Shown one piece after another: positions 16,737 to 25,721 of a stretch of 64,000 nt of DNA (positions are counted from its first letter, which is position 1; the number at the start of each line of letters is the position of its first letter). The position numbers and the translations under genes were made by a program. The notes below the pieces were generated by a model, which was not told where the DNA came from, searched no databases, and was given only the letters and a program-made list of their open reading frames with translations. Origin of the DNA: Nocardioides alkalitolerans (lineage in GTDB: Bacteria > Actinomycetota > Actinomycetes > Propionibacteriales > Nocardioidaceae). Location of the stretch: positions 3,129,501-3,193,500 of the forward strand of contig CP116227.1 in the NCBI GenBank assembly GCA_038184435.1. The letters run 5' to 3'.

Positions 16737-18293
16737 TCAGCCCAGCTCGATCCCCGCGCCGTACACGGCCTGACCGGCGACGTACGTCGCGGCGACGGGC
16801 ATCTCCCGCAGCCAGGCGCCCTGCTCGGCGGTGGAGCCGAACGCGGCGTACGGGTCCGCGTCGAGCAGCACGAGGTCGCCCGGGTGCCCGGGGGCGACGG
16901 TGCCCCAGCCGTCGGTGGACGCGGCGAGGGCCTCGGCGACGGTGAGGGCCTGCTCGCCGTGCCACGGCTCGCGCTCGTCGGCGCTACGGTGCACCGCCGC
17001 GGCCATCGCGAGCCACGGGTCGAGCGGCGAGACCGGCGCGTCGGAGCCGAGGGCGAGCTCGACGCCGTCGTCGAGCATCCAGCGGAACGCGAAGCAGCGG
17101 CTCGACCGCTCCTGCCAGATCTTCTCCGTGAGGTCGCGGTCGTCGAGCAGGTGCGCGGGCTGCACGCTGGCGCGGATGCCCAGCTCGGCCATGCGCCGCG
17201 AGTCGGCGCGGCCGACCATCTGGGCGTGCTCGATGGAGCCGCGGGCACCGGTCGTCGCGTACGCCGTGAGCGCGGCCGCCACCGCCGCGTCACCGATCGC
17301 GTGGGTCGCCACGTCGAGGCCCGCCGCGTGCGCACGCTCGAGAAGCGTGCGCAGCTCGGCGCCCGACAGGTTGGGCTGCCCGGCGGGGTACTCGAGGCGG
17401 TGGGCGTCGGCGTAGGGCTCGCAGCACCACGCCGTCCGGGTGTTGAGCGACCCGTCGGAGATGATCTTGAGCGGCCCCATCTGCAGGCGGTCGTCCTGCG
17501 GGCCGGTCACGTCGGCCACGCCCGGCAGCACGTCCCCCGTGCGCAGGCCGAGCGAGAGGACCTCGTCGAGTCCCTCGGCGTACGTCGACATCCGCACCCG
17601 CAGCCGGTCGCACCCCTGCTCCCAGCGGTGCAACCAGTCGGCCGCGCCGCCGGAGAACTCGAAGTCGACGAGGCCGACGATGCCCAGCGAGGCGGCGGTG
17701 TCGAGGGCGCGGCGGTAGGCCGCGGGCGACGTCCCGTCGTCGCCGACGAGGGTGGAGAGGCGCGCGTACGCCGCGAACCACTCCGCCTCACGCACCACGG
17801 AGTCCCGCACGGGCATGGCGAGGTGGAGGAGCGCCGTCGTGTTGAGCCACGCGTGGTGGCCGTCGCCGGAGATGAGCACGACGGGCACCTCGCCGGAGAC
17901 CGCGTCGAGCTCGCTGACGGTGACGTCGCGGTCCCAGCCGCCGGAGCGGTGGCCCCAGCCGATGACGGGGTGGCCGGGCTGCTCGGCCAGCCGCTCCGCG
18001 ACCATGCGGGTCGCGTCCTCGGGCGAGCGGGCCGCGGCGAGGTCGAGGCGCTGCGACGCGAGGGTCCACTGGCCGAGGTGGACGTGCTGGTCCCAGAGGC
18101 CCGGGATCAGCCAGCGTCCCTCGGCGTCGACGACGTCGGCCGCGGTGGCGCCGGGGTGGACGGGCAGGTCGGGACCGACCGCGGTGACACGGGCGTCGGT
18201 GACCACCACGTCGACGGGACGGGGCGAGGGGCCGGCGACGACACCGGGCCCGACGGGCACCAGGCGCGCCTGGCGGATGAGCAGCGTGGACAC
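16737..18293 (-). CDS. Amidohydrolase family protein (YtcJ-like)
   Basis: A 518-residue metal-dependent hydrolase of the YtcJ subgroup. It has the metal-binding DQHVHLG near residue 80, KIISDGSLNTRTA, HAIGD, and a late SDAPVSPLDPW, and ends with the small beta-sandwich domain typical of urease-superfamily enzymes. Members hydrolyse amide or ester bonds of mostly unknown substrates. I chose the GTG start (STLLIRQARLV) because TACCGT lies eight bases upstream; an earlier ATG 11 codons up would overlap that promoter. It diverges from the M1 peptidase. Confidence 0.85.
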   Translation of the reverse strand: MSTLLIRQARLVPVGPGVVAGPSPRPVDVVVTDARVTAVGPDLPVHPGATAADVVDAEGRWLIPGLWDQHVHLGQWTLASQRLDLAAARSPEDATRMVAERLAEQPGHPVIGWGHRSGGWDRDVTVSELDAVSGEVPVVLISGDGHHAWLNTTALLHLAMPVRDSVVREAEWFAAYARLSTLVGDDGTSPAAYRRALDTAASLGIVGLVDFEFSGGAADWLHRWEQGCDRLRVRMSTYAEGLDEVLSLGLRTGDVLPGVADVTGPQDDRLQMGPLKIISDGSLNTRTAWCCEPYADAHRLEYPAGQPNLSGAELRTLLERAHAAGLDVATHAIGDAAVAAALTAYATTGARGSIEHAQMVGRADSRRMAELGIRASVQPAHLLDDRDLTEKIWQERSSRCFAFRWMLDDGVELALGSDAPVSPLDPWLAMAAAVHRSADEREPWHGEQALTVAEALAASTDGWGTVAPGHPGDLVLLDADPYAAFGSTAEQGAWLREMPVAATYVAGQAVYGAGIELG

Positions 18294-18355
18294 GGGGCGC
18301 AACGGTAGCGAGCGTCGGTGACCCACAGCGCCTCCCGGGCGGGCAGACTGGTCAC

Positions 18356-19990
18356 ATGTCCTCCCCGCTGCCCCCGCCGCCGCTGCCCCCTCGGTCCGGC
18401 GGTCGACGCTCGCAGGGGCGGGGGACGGTCGTCATCGCCTTCGTCGTCGCGTTCGTGCTGGCCTCGGTGACGTCGCTGGCGGTCATCCTCGTCGTCGACC
18501 AGGTGCGCGACCGGCAGGCCGACGACCGGAGCGACGAGGACCGCTCCGAGGGCCCCACCGACGACTCGTCCGACGACTCCTCCGACGGTCCTGGGGACCG
18601 CGAGGGCGACCCCGTCGACGTACCGGAGCTCGCGGCACCCACGGAGCCCGCCCTGGCGGCGGCGGTGAGCGAGCCGCGGGAGGACTCGGTCTACCCGGAG
18701 GTCGGCGACCCCGGGGTGGACGCGCTGCACTACGCGATCGACTTCTCGTGGTTCCCCGAGGACGACGACTTCACGGCCACGACGGCGGTGACCTTCCGCG
18801 CGACCACGACGGCGGAGCGGTTCCAGCTCGACCTGGCCGAGCACCTCGACGTCGAGTCCGTCGCCGTCGACGGCGAGCCGACGGACGCGTTCGAGCACGA
18901 CGGCAAGGACCTCATCGTGGACGTGCCCGTGACCGCGGACGAGCGGTACGTCGTGGAGGTCGTCTACGGCGGCCCGCCCCAGCCGGTCGACGCGCCGACC
19001 ACGCGGTCCGACTTCGAGGGCGTCGGTCTGCAGCGCTCCGACTCGTCCGACTACGACGGCTGGCTGTGGACGATGCAGGAGCCGTACGGCGCGTTCACCT
19101 GGTATCCCGTCAACGACCAGCCCGCCGACAAGGCCATCTACGACATCACCGTGCACACGTCGCCCGACTGGCAGGGCGTCGCGAACGGCGTGCTGACCTT
19201 CTCCGAGTCGAACGACCTCGAGTTGGTCAACCGGTTCCACGCGGACGCCCCCATGTCGTCGTACCTCTCGACGATCGCCGTCGGGGACTACGAGCTCACG
19301 GAGGACGAGAGCGACTCGGGCGTGCCGCTCGCCTACTGGACCCCGTCCGGCGACGAGGAGATCCTCCAGGCGATCGAGGAGACCAAGGACGCGCTCGCCT
19401 GGGTGGAGGACAAGCTCGGCCCCTACCCGTTCGACAGCCTCGGCTCCGTCGTCGTCGACTCCGAGAGCGCCATGGAGACCCAGACGATGATCACCTACGG
19501 CAACACCGGCTACACCCTGTCGCCCGAGGTGATCGTGCACGAGATCGTCCACCAGTGGTACGGCGACAAGGTGTCCCCGAACGACTGGCGCGACGTCTGG
19601 ATGAACGAGGGCATGGCCATGTACCTCCAGATGCTCTACGAGGCGGAGGAGGCCGGCATCGACGTCGACGAGTACGTCACGTACTACGCCGCCGAGGACC
19701 AGTCCTACCGCGACGAGGCCGGCCCGCCGGCCGCCTGGGACCCGGACCAGTTCGGCCAGTCCAACATCTACGTGCCGCCGGGCGTCATGTGGCACGAGCT
19801 GCGCACGCAGCTCGGCGACGAGGTCTTCTGGGAGATGACCCGGGCGTGGCCGTACGCCGCGGGTGACGCCTTCGTGTCCACGGGGCGCGAGGAGTACTGG
19901 GCGTGGCTGTCGGAGCAGGCCGGTGGCGACCTGACGCCGTTCCTGACGGAGTGGCTGCTGGGCGAGACCGAGCCCCGCACGACGTTCTGA
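18356..19990 (+). CDS. M1 family metallopeptidase, membrane-anchored
   Basis: A 544-residue zinc aminopeptidase-like protein. A proline-rich N-terminus and a signal anchor (about residues 25-46) are followed by an acidic linker, the M1 beta-saddle domain, and a catalytic domain. The zinc site is HEIVHQW (His395, Glu396, His399) with Glu418 in WMNEGMAMY, the HExxH-x18-E gluzincin signature. It lacks the long C-terminal helical domain of aminopeptidase N, as do many short bacterial M1 proteins. It probably trims peptides outside the membrane. CAGACT lies six bases before the ATG. Confidence 0.88.
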   Translation: MSSPLPPPPLPPRSGGRRSQGRGTVVIAFVVAFVLASVTSLAVILVVDQVRDRQADDRSDEDRSEGPTDDSSDDSSDGPGDREGDPVDVPELAAPTEPALAAAVSEPREDSVYPEVGDPGVDALHYAIDFSWFPEDDDFTATTAVTFRATTTAERFQLDLAEHLDVESVAVDGEPTDAFEHDGKDLIVDVPVTADERYVVEVVYGGPPQPVDAPTTRSDFEGVGLQRSDSSDYDGWLWTMQEPYGAFTWYPVNDQPADKAIYDITVHTSPDWQGVANGVLTFSESNDLELVNRFHADAPMSSYLSTIAVGDYELTEDESDSGVPLAYWTPSGDEEILQAIEETKDALAWVEDKLGPYPFDSLGSVVVDSESAMETQTMITYGNTGYTLSPEVIVHEIVHQWYGDKVSPNDWRDVWMNEGMAMYLQMLYEAEEAGIDVDEYVTYYAAEDQSYRDEAGPPAAWDPDQFGQSNIYVPPGVMWHELRTQLGDEVFWEMTRAWPYAAGDAFVSTGREEYWAWLSEQAGGDLTPFLTEWLLGETEPRTTF

Positions 19991-20041
19991 GGGGGTCGGT
20001 CCCGCCCGGGCGGGTTGGAGCGCGGGAGTAGGTAAGGAGGC

Positions 20042-21487
20042 ATGACGGACTCCTCCAGCGCCCCCGGCTCGACCGGTTCGACCCCGCCGCCCAGCGTGAT
20101 CGTGCTCTTCGGAGCCACTGGCGACCTGGCCAAGCGCAAGCTCTTCCCCGCGTTCCTCCGCCTCGCTGCGTCGGAGTGGCTGCCCGAGTCCTACGCGATC
20201 ATCGGCTCGGGGCGGCACTCCCCCGGCTCCGACGACGAGTTCCGCGACCAGGTGCGCGAGGCGCTGCAGGAGAAGGCGGACGACGACGAGCGCGACGCCA
20301 TCGACGGGCTGGTCGAGCGCATCAGCTTCCAGACCGCGTCGGCGGACGACGGCGCCGACCTGGCCGCGGCCATCGGCGACGCCGAGAAGAAGGTCGCCGA
20401 GGAGGCGGGCGCCGACGTCGCGGACGTGCGCCGGCTCGTCTACCTGTCGGTGCCGCCGTCGGCGATGACGGACATGATCGGCATGCTCGACCGGGAGGGC
20501 ATCACGGAGCGAGCCCGCCTCGTCGTGGAGAAGCCGTTCGGTCTCGACCTGGCGTCGGCGGAGGAGCTCGACGGCGTGCTGCTCGACGCCGTCGACGAGG
20601 AGCAGGTCTTCCGCATCGACCACTTCCTCGGCAAGGAGGCGGTGCAGAACATCCTCGCGCTGCGCTTCGCCAACGGCCTGTTCGAGCCGGCCTGGGACCG
20701 CCGCTCCATCGCGTCGGTGCAGATCGACGTGCCCGAGGAGCTGACCATCGAGGGGCGAGCCGGCTTCTACGAGTCCACCGGCTGCCTGCGCGACATGATC
20801 TCGACGCACCTCTGCCAGCTGCTCGGCTTCGTCGCGATGGAGGACCCCGGGGCGTTCGAGGCGCAGGCGGTCCGGGACGCGAAGGCGGCGCTGTTCCGCG
20901 ACGTACGGCCCCTGGACCCGGCACGGGTGGTGTTCGGGCAGTACGAGGGGTACCGCGACGAGGAGGACGTCGACGACGACTCGACGGTCGAGACGTTCGT
21001 CGCGGCCGAGGTCTTCGTCGACAACGACCGGTGGCGGGACGTGCCGTTCCTGCTGCGCACCGGGAAGGCGCTCGCCGAGGGGCGGCGCACCATCACGCTG
21101 CGGTTCCGCGACCCCGAGTCGGACATGTTCGAGGAGCCCTCGTGCGGCAACGAGCTCGTGCTCGAGCTGACCGACGAGCCGCAGATCACCGTCGACGTGC
21201 GGGCCAAGAAGCCCGGGCGGGCCTTCGACATCACGATGGCGACCATGCAGGTGCAGGTGCACGGCACGGCGGAGTCGTTCCCCCTGGAGGCCTACGAGCG
21301 CCTGCTGCTCGACGTGCTCCACGGCGACCAGACCCTCTTCACACGCTCCGACGAGGTCGAGCGGCTGTGGGAGGTCTGCCAGCCGGTGCTGGACGACCGG
21401 CCCGAGGTGCACCCCTACGCGCAGGGCTCGTGGGGCCCGCAGGCCGCCCTCGACCTCGCCCCGGGCGGGTGGCGGCTCGGTGGTTGA
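20042..21487 (+). CDS. zwf: Glucose-6-phosphate 1-dehydrogenase
   Basis: A 481-residue enzyme that oxidises glucose 6-phosphate to 6-phosphogluconolactone with NADP+, the entry step of the pentose phosphate pathway. The Rossmann motif is FGATGDLAKRKLFPA near residue 23 and the active-site signature RIDHFLGKEAVQN near residue 191. Length and motifs fit the family. AAGGAGG abuts the ATG with a spacing of only one base, which is unusually tight. There is no tal, gnd or opcA next to it; instead a GH15 trehalase-type gene overlaps its 3' end by eight bases. Confidence 0.93.
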   Translation: MTDSSSAPGSTGSTPPPSVIVLFGATGDLAKRKLFPAFLRLAASEWLPESYAIIGSGRHSPGSDDEFRDQVREALQEKADDDERDAIDGLVERISFQTASADDGADLAAAIGDAEKKVAEEAGADVADVRRLVYLSVPPSAMTDMIGMLDREGITERARLVVEKPFGLDLASAEELDGVLLDAVDEEQVFRIDHFLGKEAVQNILALRFANGLFEPAWDRRSIASVQIDVPEELTIEGRAGFYESTGCLRDMISTHLCQLLGFVAMEDPGAFEAQAVRDAKAALFRDVRPLDPARVVFGQYEGYRDEEDVDDDSTVETFVAAEVFVDNDRWRDVPFLLRTGKALAEGRRTITLRFRDPESDMFEEPSCGNELVLELTDEPQITVDVRAKKPGRAFDITMATMQVQVHGTAESFPLEAYERLLLDVLHGDQTLFTRSDEVERLWEVCQPVLDDRPEVHPYAQGSWGPQAALDLAPGGWRLGG

Positions 21488-23321
21488 GTCCCGCACGGCG
21501 GGTGACGCGCCGGACATCGCCGCCCACGGCATCATCGGGGACCTCCGCTCGGCGGCGCTCGTCTCCACCGACGGCACCATCGACTGGTTCTGTCCCGAGC
21601 GCTTCGACCGGCCCAGCGTGTTCGCCTCGATCCTCGACGAGGAGCGCGGCGGCGCGTGGCGGCTCGCGCCGACGGGCGAGGTGACGCGCACGCAGCAGTA
21701 CTACCTGCCCGACACCGCCGTGCTCGTCACCCGCTTCCTCACGCCCGACGGCGTGATCGAGGTGCAGGACTTCATGCCGGTGCTGCAGCCCCACGACCCC
21801 GACCACCAGCAGCGGCTCGTGCGCCGGGTCGCGGCGGTGCGCGGGCGGGTGCCGATCGCCACCGAGATCGAGGTACGGCACGACTACGGCGCCACCGCCG
21901 CCCAGCCGGTCGCGGTCGAGGACGGCGTCCACATCCCCGACGGGCACGTCGACCTGATGCTCACCTCGACGCATCCCCTGTCCGTCGACGACGGGGTCGT
22001 GCGCGGCGAGGTGACGCTCGAGGACGGCGAGGTCGCGCTGTTCGTGCTCGAGGTCGTGCCCAAGGGCGAGGAGCCCGAGCCCTGCGCCGTCGACGACACC
22101 GAGCGGTTGCTCGACCTGACGTCGGCCTACTGGCGCGGATGGCTCGCCACGTCGTCGTACGCCGGCCGTTGGCGCAGCACCATCGAGCGCTCGGCGATCA
22201 CGCTCAAGCTGATGTGCCACGAACCGACCGGAGGGGTCATCGCGTCGCCGACGACGAGCCTGCCCGAGGAGATCGGCGGCGGGCGCAACTGGGACTACCG
22301 CTACGTGTGGATCCGCGACGCCGCCTTCACCCTCTACGGGCTGCTGCGGCTGGGGTTCACCGACGAGGCGGGCGCGTTCACGGCGTGGCTGTCGAAGCGG
22401 ATCGGGGAGGCCGACGCCGACCACCCGACCTACGAGAAGCTCGGTCCGCTCCGCGTGCTCTACGACCTCGACGGCAAGGTACCGACCGAGGAGCACGAGC
22501 TCGACCACCTGTCGGGGCACCGCGGGTCGCGGCCCGTGCGCGTCGGGAACGCGGCGGTCGAGCAGCTGCAGCTCGACATCTACGGCGAGCTGATCGACTC
22601 GATCTACCTGTTCGACAAGTACGGCAGCGGCATCAGCCACGACGGCTGGACCGACCTCGTCACCGTGCTCGACTGGATCATCGGCAACTGGGACCGCGAC
22701 GACCACGGCATGTGGGAGATCCGCGAGGACCCCCGGCCCCACACCACGTCACGACTCATGTGCTGGGTCGCCGTGGAGCGGATGATCCGCGTCGCCCGCA
22801 AGCGCGGCCTGCCCGGCGACATCGCCGCCTGGGGGAAGGTGCGCGACGAGATCTACGAGCGGATCATGAGCGCCTCGTGGAACGCCGAGCTGGACTCCTT
22901 CACGCAGACCGAGGGCGGCGACGTGCTCGACGCCGGACTGCTCCTCATGCCGCTCGTGAAGTTCACGGCGCCCGGCGACCCGCGCTTCCTCTCGACGCTC
23001 GCGGCGGTCGAGGAGCACTTGGTGACCGACTCGCTCGTCTTCCGCTACGACCCCGGCGCCGACGGCTCCTCCGACGGGCTCGAGGGTGCCGAGGGGACGT
23101 TCTCGATGTGCTCCTTCTGGTACGTCGAGGCGCTCACCCGCGCGGGCCGGCACGACGAGGCGCGGCTCGCGTTCGAGAAGATGCTGACCTACGGCAACCA
23201 CCTGGGGTTGTACGCCGAGCAGGTCGGGCTCACCGGCGAGCAGCTGGGCAACTTCCCCCAGGCCTTCACGCACCTGTCGTTGATCTCCGCCGCGACGAAC
23301 CTGGACCGGGCGCTGGGCTGA
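21480..23321 (+). CDS. Glycoside hydrolase family 15 protein (trehalase/glucoamylase-like)
   Basis: A 613-residue (alpha/alpha)6-barrel hydrolase. The N-terminal beta-sandwich begins IAAHGIIGDLRSAALVSTDGTIDWFCPERFDRPSVF; the catalytic domain has RNWDYRYVWIRDAAFTLY and ends EQVGLTGEQLGNFPQAFTHLSLI. These are hallmarks of actinobacterial GH15 enzymes such as mycobacterial trehalase (Rv2402), so trehalose is the most likely substrate, though glucan hydrolysis is possible. The GTG start lies inside zwf, overlapping its stop by eight bases, so translation is coupled. Together they could funnel trehalose-derived glucose into NADPH production (inference). Confidence 0.88.
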   Translation: MVESRTAGDAPDIAAHGIIGDLRSAALVSTDGTIDWFCPERFDRPSVFASILDEERGGAWRLAPTGEVTRTQQYYLPDTAVLVTRFLTPDGVIEVQDFMPVLQPHDPDHQQRLVRRVAAVRGRVPIATEIEVRHDYGATAAQPVAVEDGVHIPDGHVDLMLTSTHPLSVDDGVVRGEVTLEDGEVALFVLEVVPKGEEPEPCAVDDTERLLDLTSAYWRGWLATSSYAGRWRSTIERSAITLKLMCHEPTGGVIASPTTSLPEEIGGGRNWDYRYVWIRDAAFTLYGLLRLGFTDEAGAFTAWLSKRIGEADADHPTYEKLGPLRVLYDLDGKVPTEEHELDHLSGHRGSRPVRVGNAAVEQLQLDIYGELIDSIYLFDKYGSGISHDGWTDLVTVLDWIIGNWDRDDHGMWEIREDPRPHTTSRLMCWVAVERMIRVARKRGLPGDIAAWGKVRDEIYERIMSASWNAELDSFTQTEGGDVLDAGLLLMPLVKFTAPGDPRFLSTLAAVEEHLVTDSLVFRYDPGADGSSDGLEGAEGTFSMCSFWYVEALTRAGRHDEARLAFEKMLTYGNHLGLYAEQVGLTGEQLGNFPQAFTHLSLISAATNLDRALG

Positions 23322-23335
23322 CGGGCTCGCCCGGG

Positions 23336-24109
23336 TCAGCCGCGCAGGCAGAGGTAGGCCATGCCGAGGACCCCGCGGTAGCCCTCCTCGTAAGCGGCGC
23401 GCTGCTGCTCGTGCCGGCGGCGGATCTCGGGAGCGGCGGGGTGGTCGTGCCCATGCGTCTCCAGCCAGCGGGTGAAGCGGCCACGGAAGCCCGCCTCGAA
23501 GGCGTCCCACTCGTCGAGGTCCGCCCGGTCGGCCCGGAGCACCTCGAAGCCCGCCTCCCTGGTCAGCTCCACGAGGGCGTCGAGGGTCACGAACTCGTCG
23601 TCGCGCCCCGACAGTGGGGCCGTCGCCGCCGGGTGGGGCGGGGCCGACCAGATGGCCTCGCCGTAGACCAGGCGCCCTCCGGGGCGGACCAGATCGCGAA
23701 GGGCGTGCAGTGCCGCGGCGTAGTCGAGCCGCTGCGCCTCCTCCACCGGCGGCCCCCAGATCTGGCTGGCACCGATGCAGATCACCGCGTCCGCCGGGCG
23801 CAGGTCGGCGTCGCGACCGGGTGCCGCCTCGAACGTCGCCCTTGCCGCCAGCCCGCGCACCCGCGCCTGCTCGACGGCCCGCGCGATCGACGGCGCCGCA
23901 CTGTCGATGCCGCGGCCGTGTGCCCGCGGCGCGGCCGCCAGCACCCGGAGCAGGAGCTCACCCCAGCCGCAGCCCAGGTCCAGCACGTCGGCAGGCTCCG
24001 GGTCGGCCACGAACTCGACGAGCCCCGCGGCGCGCTCCTCCGAGAGCGGGGTCAGCCAGGTGAGCGACGCGTGGAGAGGTGGCAGCTCGGGCTCAGGTCT
24101 CGCCGTCAT
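23336..24109 (-). CDS. Class I SAM-dependent methyltransferase
   Basis: A 257-residue methyltransferase. Motif I is DVLDLGCGWGELLLRVL near residue 42, followed by the acidic loop GRGIDSA, motif IV DAVICIGASQIWG and a RPGGRLVYGE post-motif. The substrate is unknown; overall it resembles small-molecule methyltransferases of the Methyltransf_25 type. Its ATG lies 17 bases inside the 3' end of the HNH gene on the same strand, so it probably depends on that transcript. It converges on the GH15 gene with only 14 bases between the stops. Confidence 0.85.
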   Translation of the reverse strand: MTARPEPELPPLHASLTWLTPLSEERAAGLVEFVADPEPADVLDLGCGWGELLLRVLAAAPRAHGRGIDSAAPSIARAVEQARVRGLAARATFEAAPGRDADLRPADAVICIGASQIWGPPVEEAQRLDYAAALHALRDLVRPGGRLVYGEAIWSAPPHPAATAPLSGRDDEFVTLDALVELTREAGFEVLRADRADLDEWDAFEAGFRGRFTRWLETHGHDHPAAPEIRRRHEQQRAAYEEGYRGVLGMAYLCLRG

Positions 24110-25526
24110 CCGACCATCCTCCCGGCTGGGCGCGCCGGTCGGCGAGTGCGATGAAGAGGCGGGCCTCGTTCTCGGAGCAGGGGTGGGTGCCGGACGGGCC
24201 GGTGGTGAAGCCGAGGCCGTTCGGGGTGAGCCAGACGTAGCGGCCGGGGGCGCGTTGTCTCGCGTGGTAGCCGGCGTGGGTCTTCCAGCGGTGGTGGCGG
24301 CGGACGAGGGGGCCGGAGTTGTGGGTGCCAGTCTGTGCTGGCTGTCTGACTCCCCTCTCGGGATCGAACGGGGTGGGGTGGTCGTAGTCGACGTTGCGGC
24401 TGGTGGAGGTGGCGTAGGGCCAGTAGTCGCCGCCGGTGATGAGGTGAACCCGTTCTTTCACTGACTCGGGGTGTTCGTAGGCGGTGGTGCGGACGGCGTC
24501 GGCGAGGTCGATGACCGGCTTGACGGTGACCTGGGTGGTGGCGAGGAGCTGGTGGAGGGCGCCGAGGGTGCGGGGCCCGAGGGCTTCGACGCGGGCGACG
24601 CCCTGGGTATCGAGGAGGGTGGCCTCGTGGAGGTGGACGTAGAGGACCGTCTTCGGCCGCAGCTTGGTCAGGTCGGTGCTGCGGAGGGCATCGAGGACGT
24701 CGACGGGCAACGCGGTCGCGCGTGAGGGCGGCAGGGGCTCGTCGTCGGTGACCGGCTCCGGCGCGACTCCAGTCTCAGCGCCGCTCGCGGTGGTTTCGTG
24801 CTCGACGAGGAGCGCGAGGAGCTCGGCCGGCCGCGCGAGGTAGCCCAGCGCAATGGCCCGCACCTCATCGGCGGTGGCGTCCGGGTGGCCCGGAGCGATG
24901 ATGTCGGCGACCCGGGTGACGGTGGCCTGCACCCAGGCCGCGTCCCCGGCGTCGAGGCGGGCGATCAACGTCCGCAGCCCGAACTCGTCGGTGCGTCCGA
25001 GCCCGACATAACGCCGACGCTTCTCCTCCTCCACGCGGGCCTCGTGCAGGGCAGGGTCGGCCTCGATCACCTTGCCCTCGGCCACCGTCAACACCCGCCC
25101 GGGCGCCTCGGTCGCGATCATCCGCGCCACCGCGACATCCACGATTCCGACCACCGAACCCGACAAGTGGCGCGACATGCGGGCGACCTTCCGCGCGACG
25201 TACACCTCCGCACCACCCTCCCGCACCACCGCCCACGTCAACGGGAGACGGTGCTGCAAGTCCAGCACGTCGGCCAGGGCGTTGATCGTCGCCGCCACCC
25301 CGGCACCCCGCGCGAGGGCGATCTCACCGAGCGCGTGGTCCTGCACCCGCGGCGTACCCTCCCCACCCACCATCACCAACGGGTTCCGCAGACGGGTGGA
25401 CTCCCCCGAGTGCACCGCCGCCCACGCCGCGATCACCTCCAGGTCACGCACCTCCGCCAACCGGCGGGCGCGCACCGCCTCCGCGGCTGCATCCAGCAGC
25501 CCACGAGGCGAGAGATGGTCGAACAT
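24093..25526 (-). CDS. DUF222/13E12-repeat HNH endonuclease-type protein
   Basis: A 477-residue member of the DUF222 (13E12 repeat) family, which is multicopy in many Nocardioides, Gordonia and Mycobacterium genomes. A helical DUF222 region (about residues 20-330) is followed by a C-terminal HNH motif: DYDHPTPF, then NSGPLVRRHHRWKTH. The ATG has TAGAAT exactly seven bases upstream, so it is probably leaderless. Three direct repeats lie 62-147 bases upstream. The biological role of the family is not settled; a nuclease or mobile, selfish function is usually suspected. The 3' end overlaps the methyltransferase. Confidence 0.88.
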   Translation of the reverse strand: MFDHLSPRGLLDAAAEAVRARRLAEVRDLEVIAAWAAVHSGESTRLRNPLVMVGGEGTPRVQDHALGEIALARGAGVAATINALADVLDLQHRLPLTWAVVREGGAEVYVARKVARMSRHLSGSVVGIVDVAVARMIATEAPGRVLTVAEGKVIEADPALHEARVEEEKRRRYVGLGRTDEFGLRTLIARLDAGDAAWVQATVTRVADIIAPGHPDATADEVRAIALGYLARPAELLALLVEHETTASGAETGVAPEPVTDDEPLPPSRATALPVDVLDALRSTDLTKLRPKTVLYVHLHEATLLDTQGVARVEALGPRTLGALHQLLATTQVTVKPVIDLADAVRTTAYEHPESVKERVHLITGGDYWPYATSTSRNVDYDHPTPFDPERGVRQPAQTGTHNSGPLVRRHHRWKTHAGYHARQRAPGRYVWLTPNGLGFTTGPSGTHPCSENEARLFIALADRRAQPGGWSDDGET

Positions 25527-25533
25527 GTGTGCG

Positions 25534-25539
25534 ATTCTA
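25534..25539 (-). promoter_or_regulatory. Putative -10 element (TAGAAT) of the HNH gene
   Basis: TAGAAT, a near-consensus -10 on the minus strand, ends seven bases before the ATG at 25526. Confidence 0.55.
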
Positions 25540-25587
25540 CGCCCGCCCACCGACACCCGCCACCGCGAATCCACAGGCCCGCACCCT

Positions 25588-25673
25588 GCGCCGTACGACC
25601 CAACTCGACGCTCCTGCCGCGCCGTACGACCCAACTCGACGCGCACGCCGCGCCATACAACCCAACTCGACGC
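25588..25673. repeat. Three direct 24-bp repeats upstream of the HNH gene
   Basis: Units at 25588-25611, 25619-25642 and 25650-25673 read GCGCCGTACGACCCAACTCG followed by ACGC; the third has two substitutions. The period is exactly 31 bp with unrelated 7-bp spacers. They fill the divergent region between the HNH gene and the VKOR gene. Confidence 0.85.
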
Positions 25674-25708
25674 AGGCCCGAGTTCACCATCCCCTCAGCA
25701 TCGGCGAC

Positions 25709-25714
25709 TACCCT
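25709..25714 (+). promoter_or_regulatory. Putative -10 element (TACCCT) of the VKOR gene
   Basis: TACCCT ends seven bases before the GTG at 25722, again the leaderless spacing. Confidence 0.45.
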
Positions 25715-25721
25715 GCCGCGC

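Noticed and set aside
18107..21691. Very long antisense open frame (1194 codons) covering the M1 peptidase, zwf and GH15 region
   Set aside because: It is antisense to well-recognised genes with complete motifs, and its translation is low-complexity Arg/Gly/Val text typical of GC-rich shadow frames.
25588..25673. CRISPR-like array (three 24-bp repeats)
   Set aside because: The spacers are only 7 bp and there are no cas genes, so it is reported as direct repeats instead.
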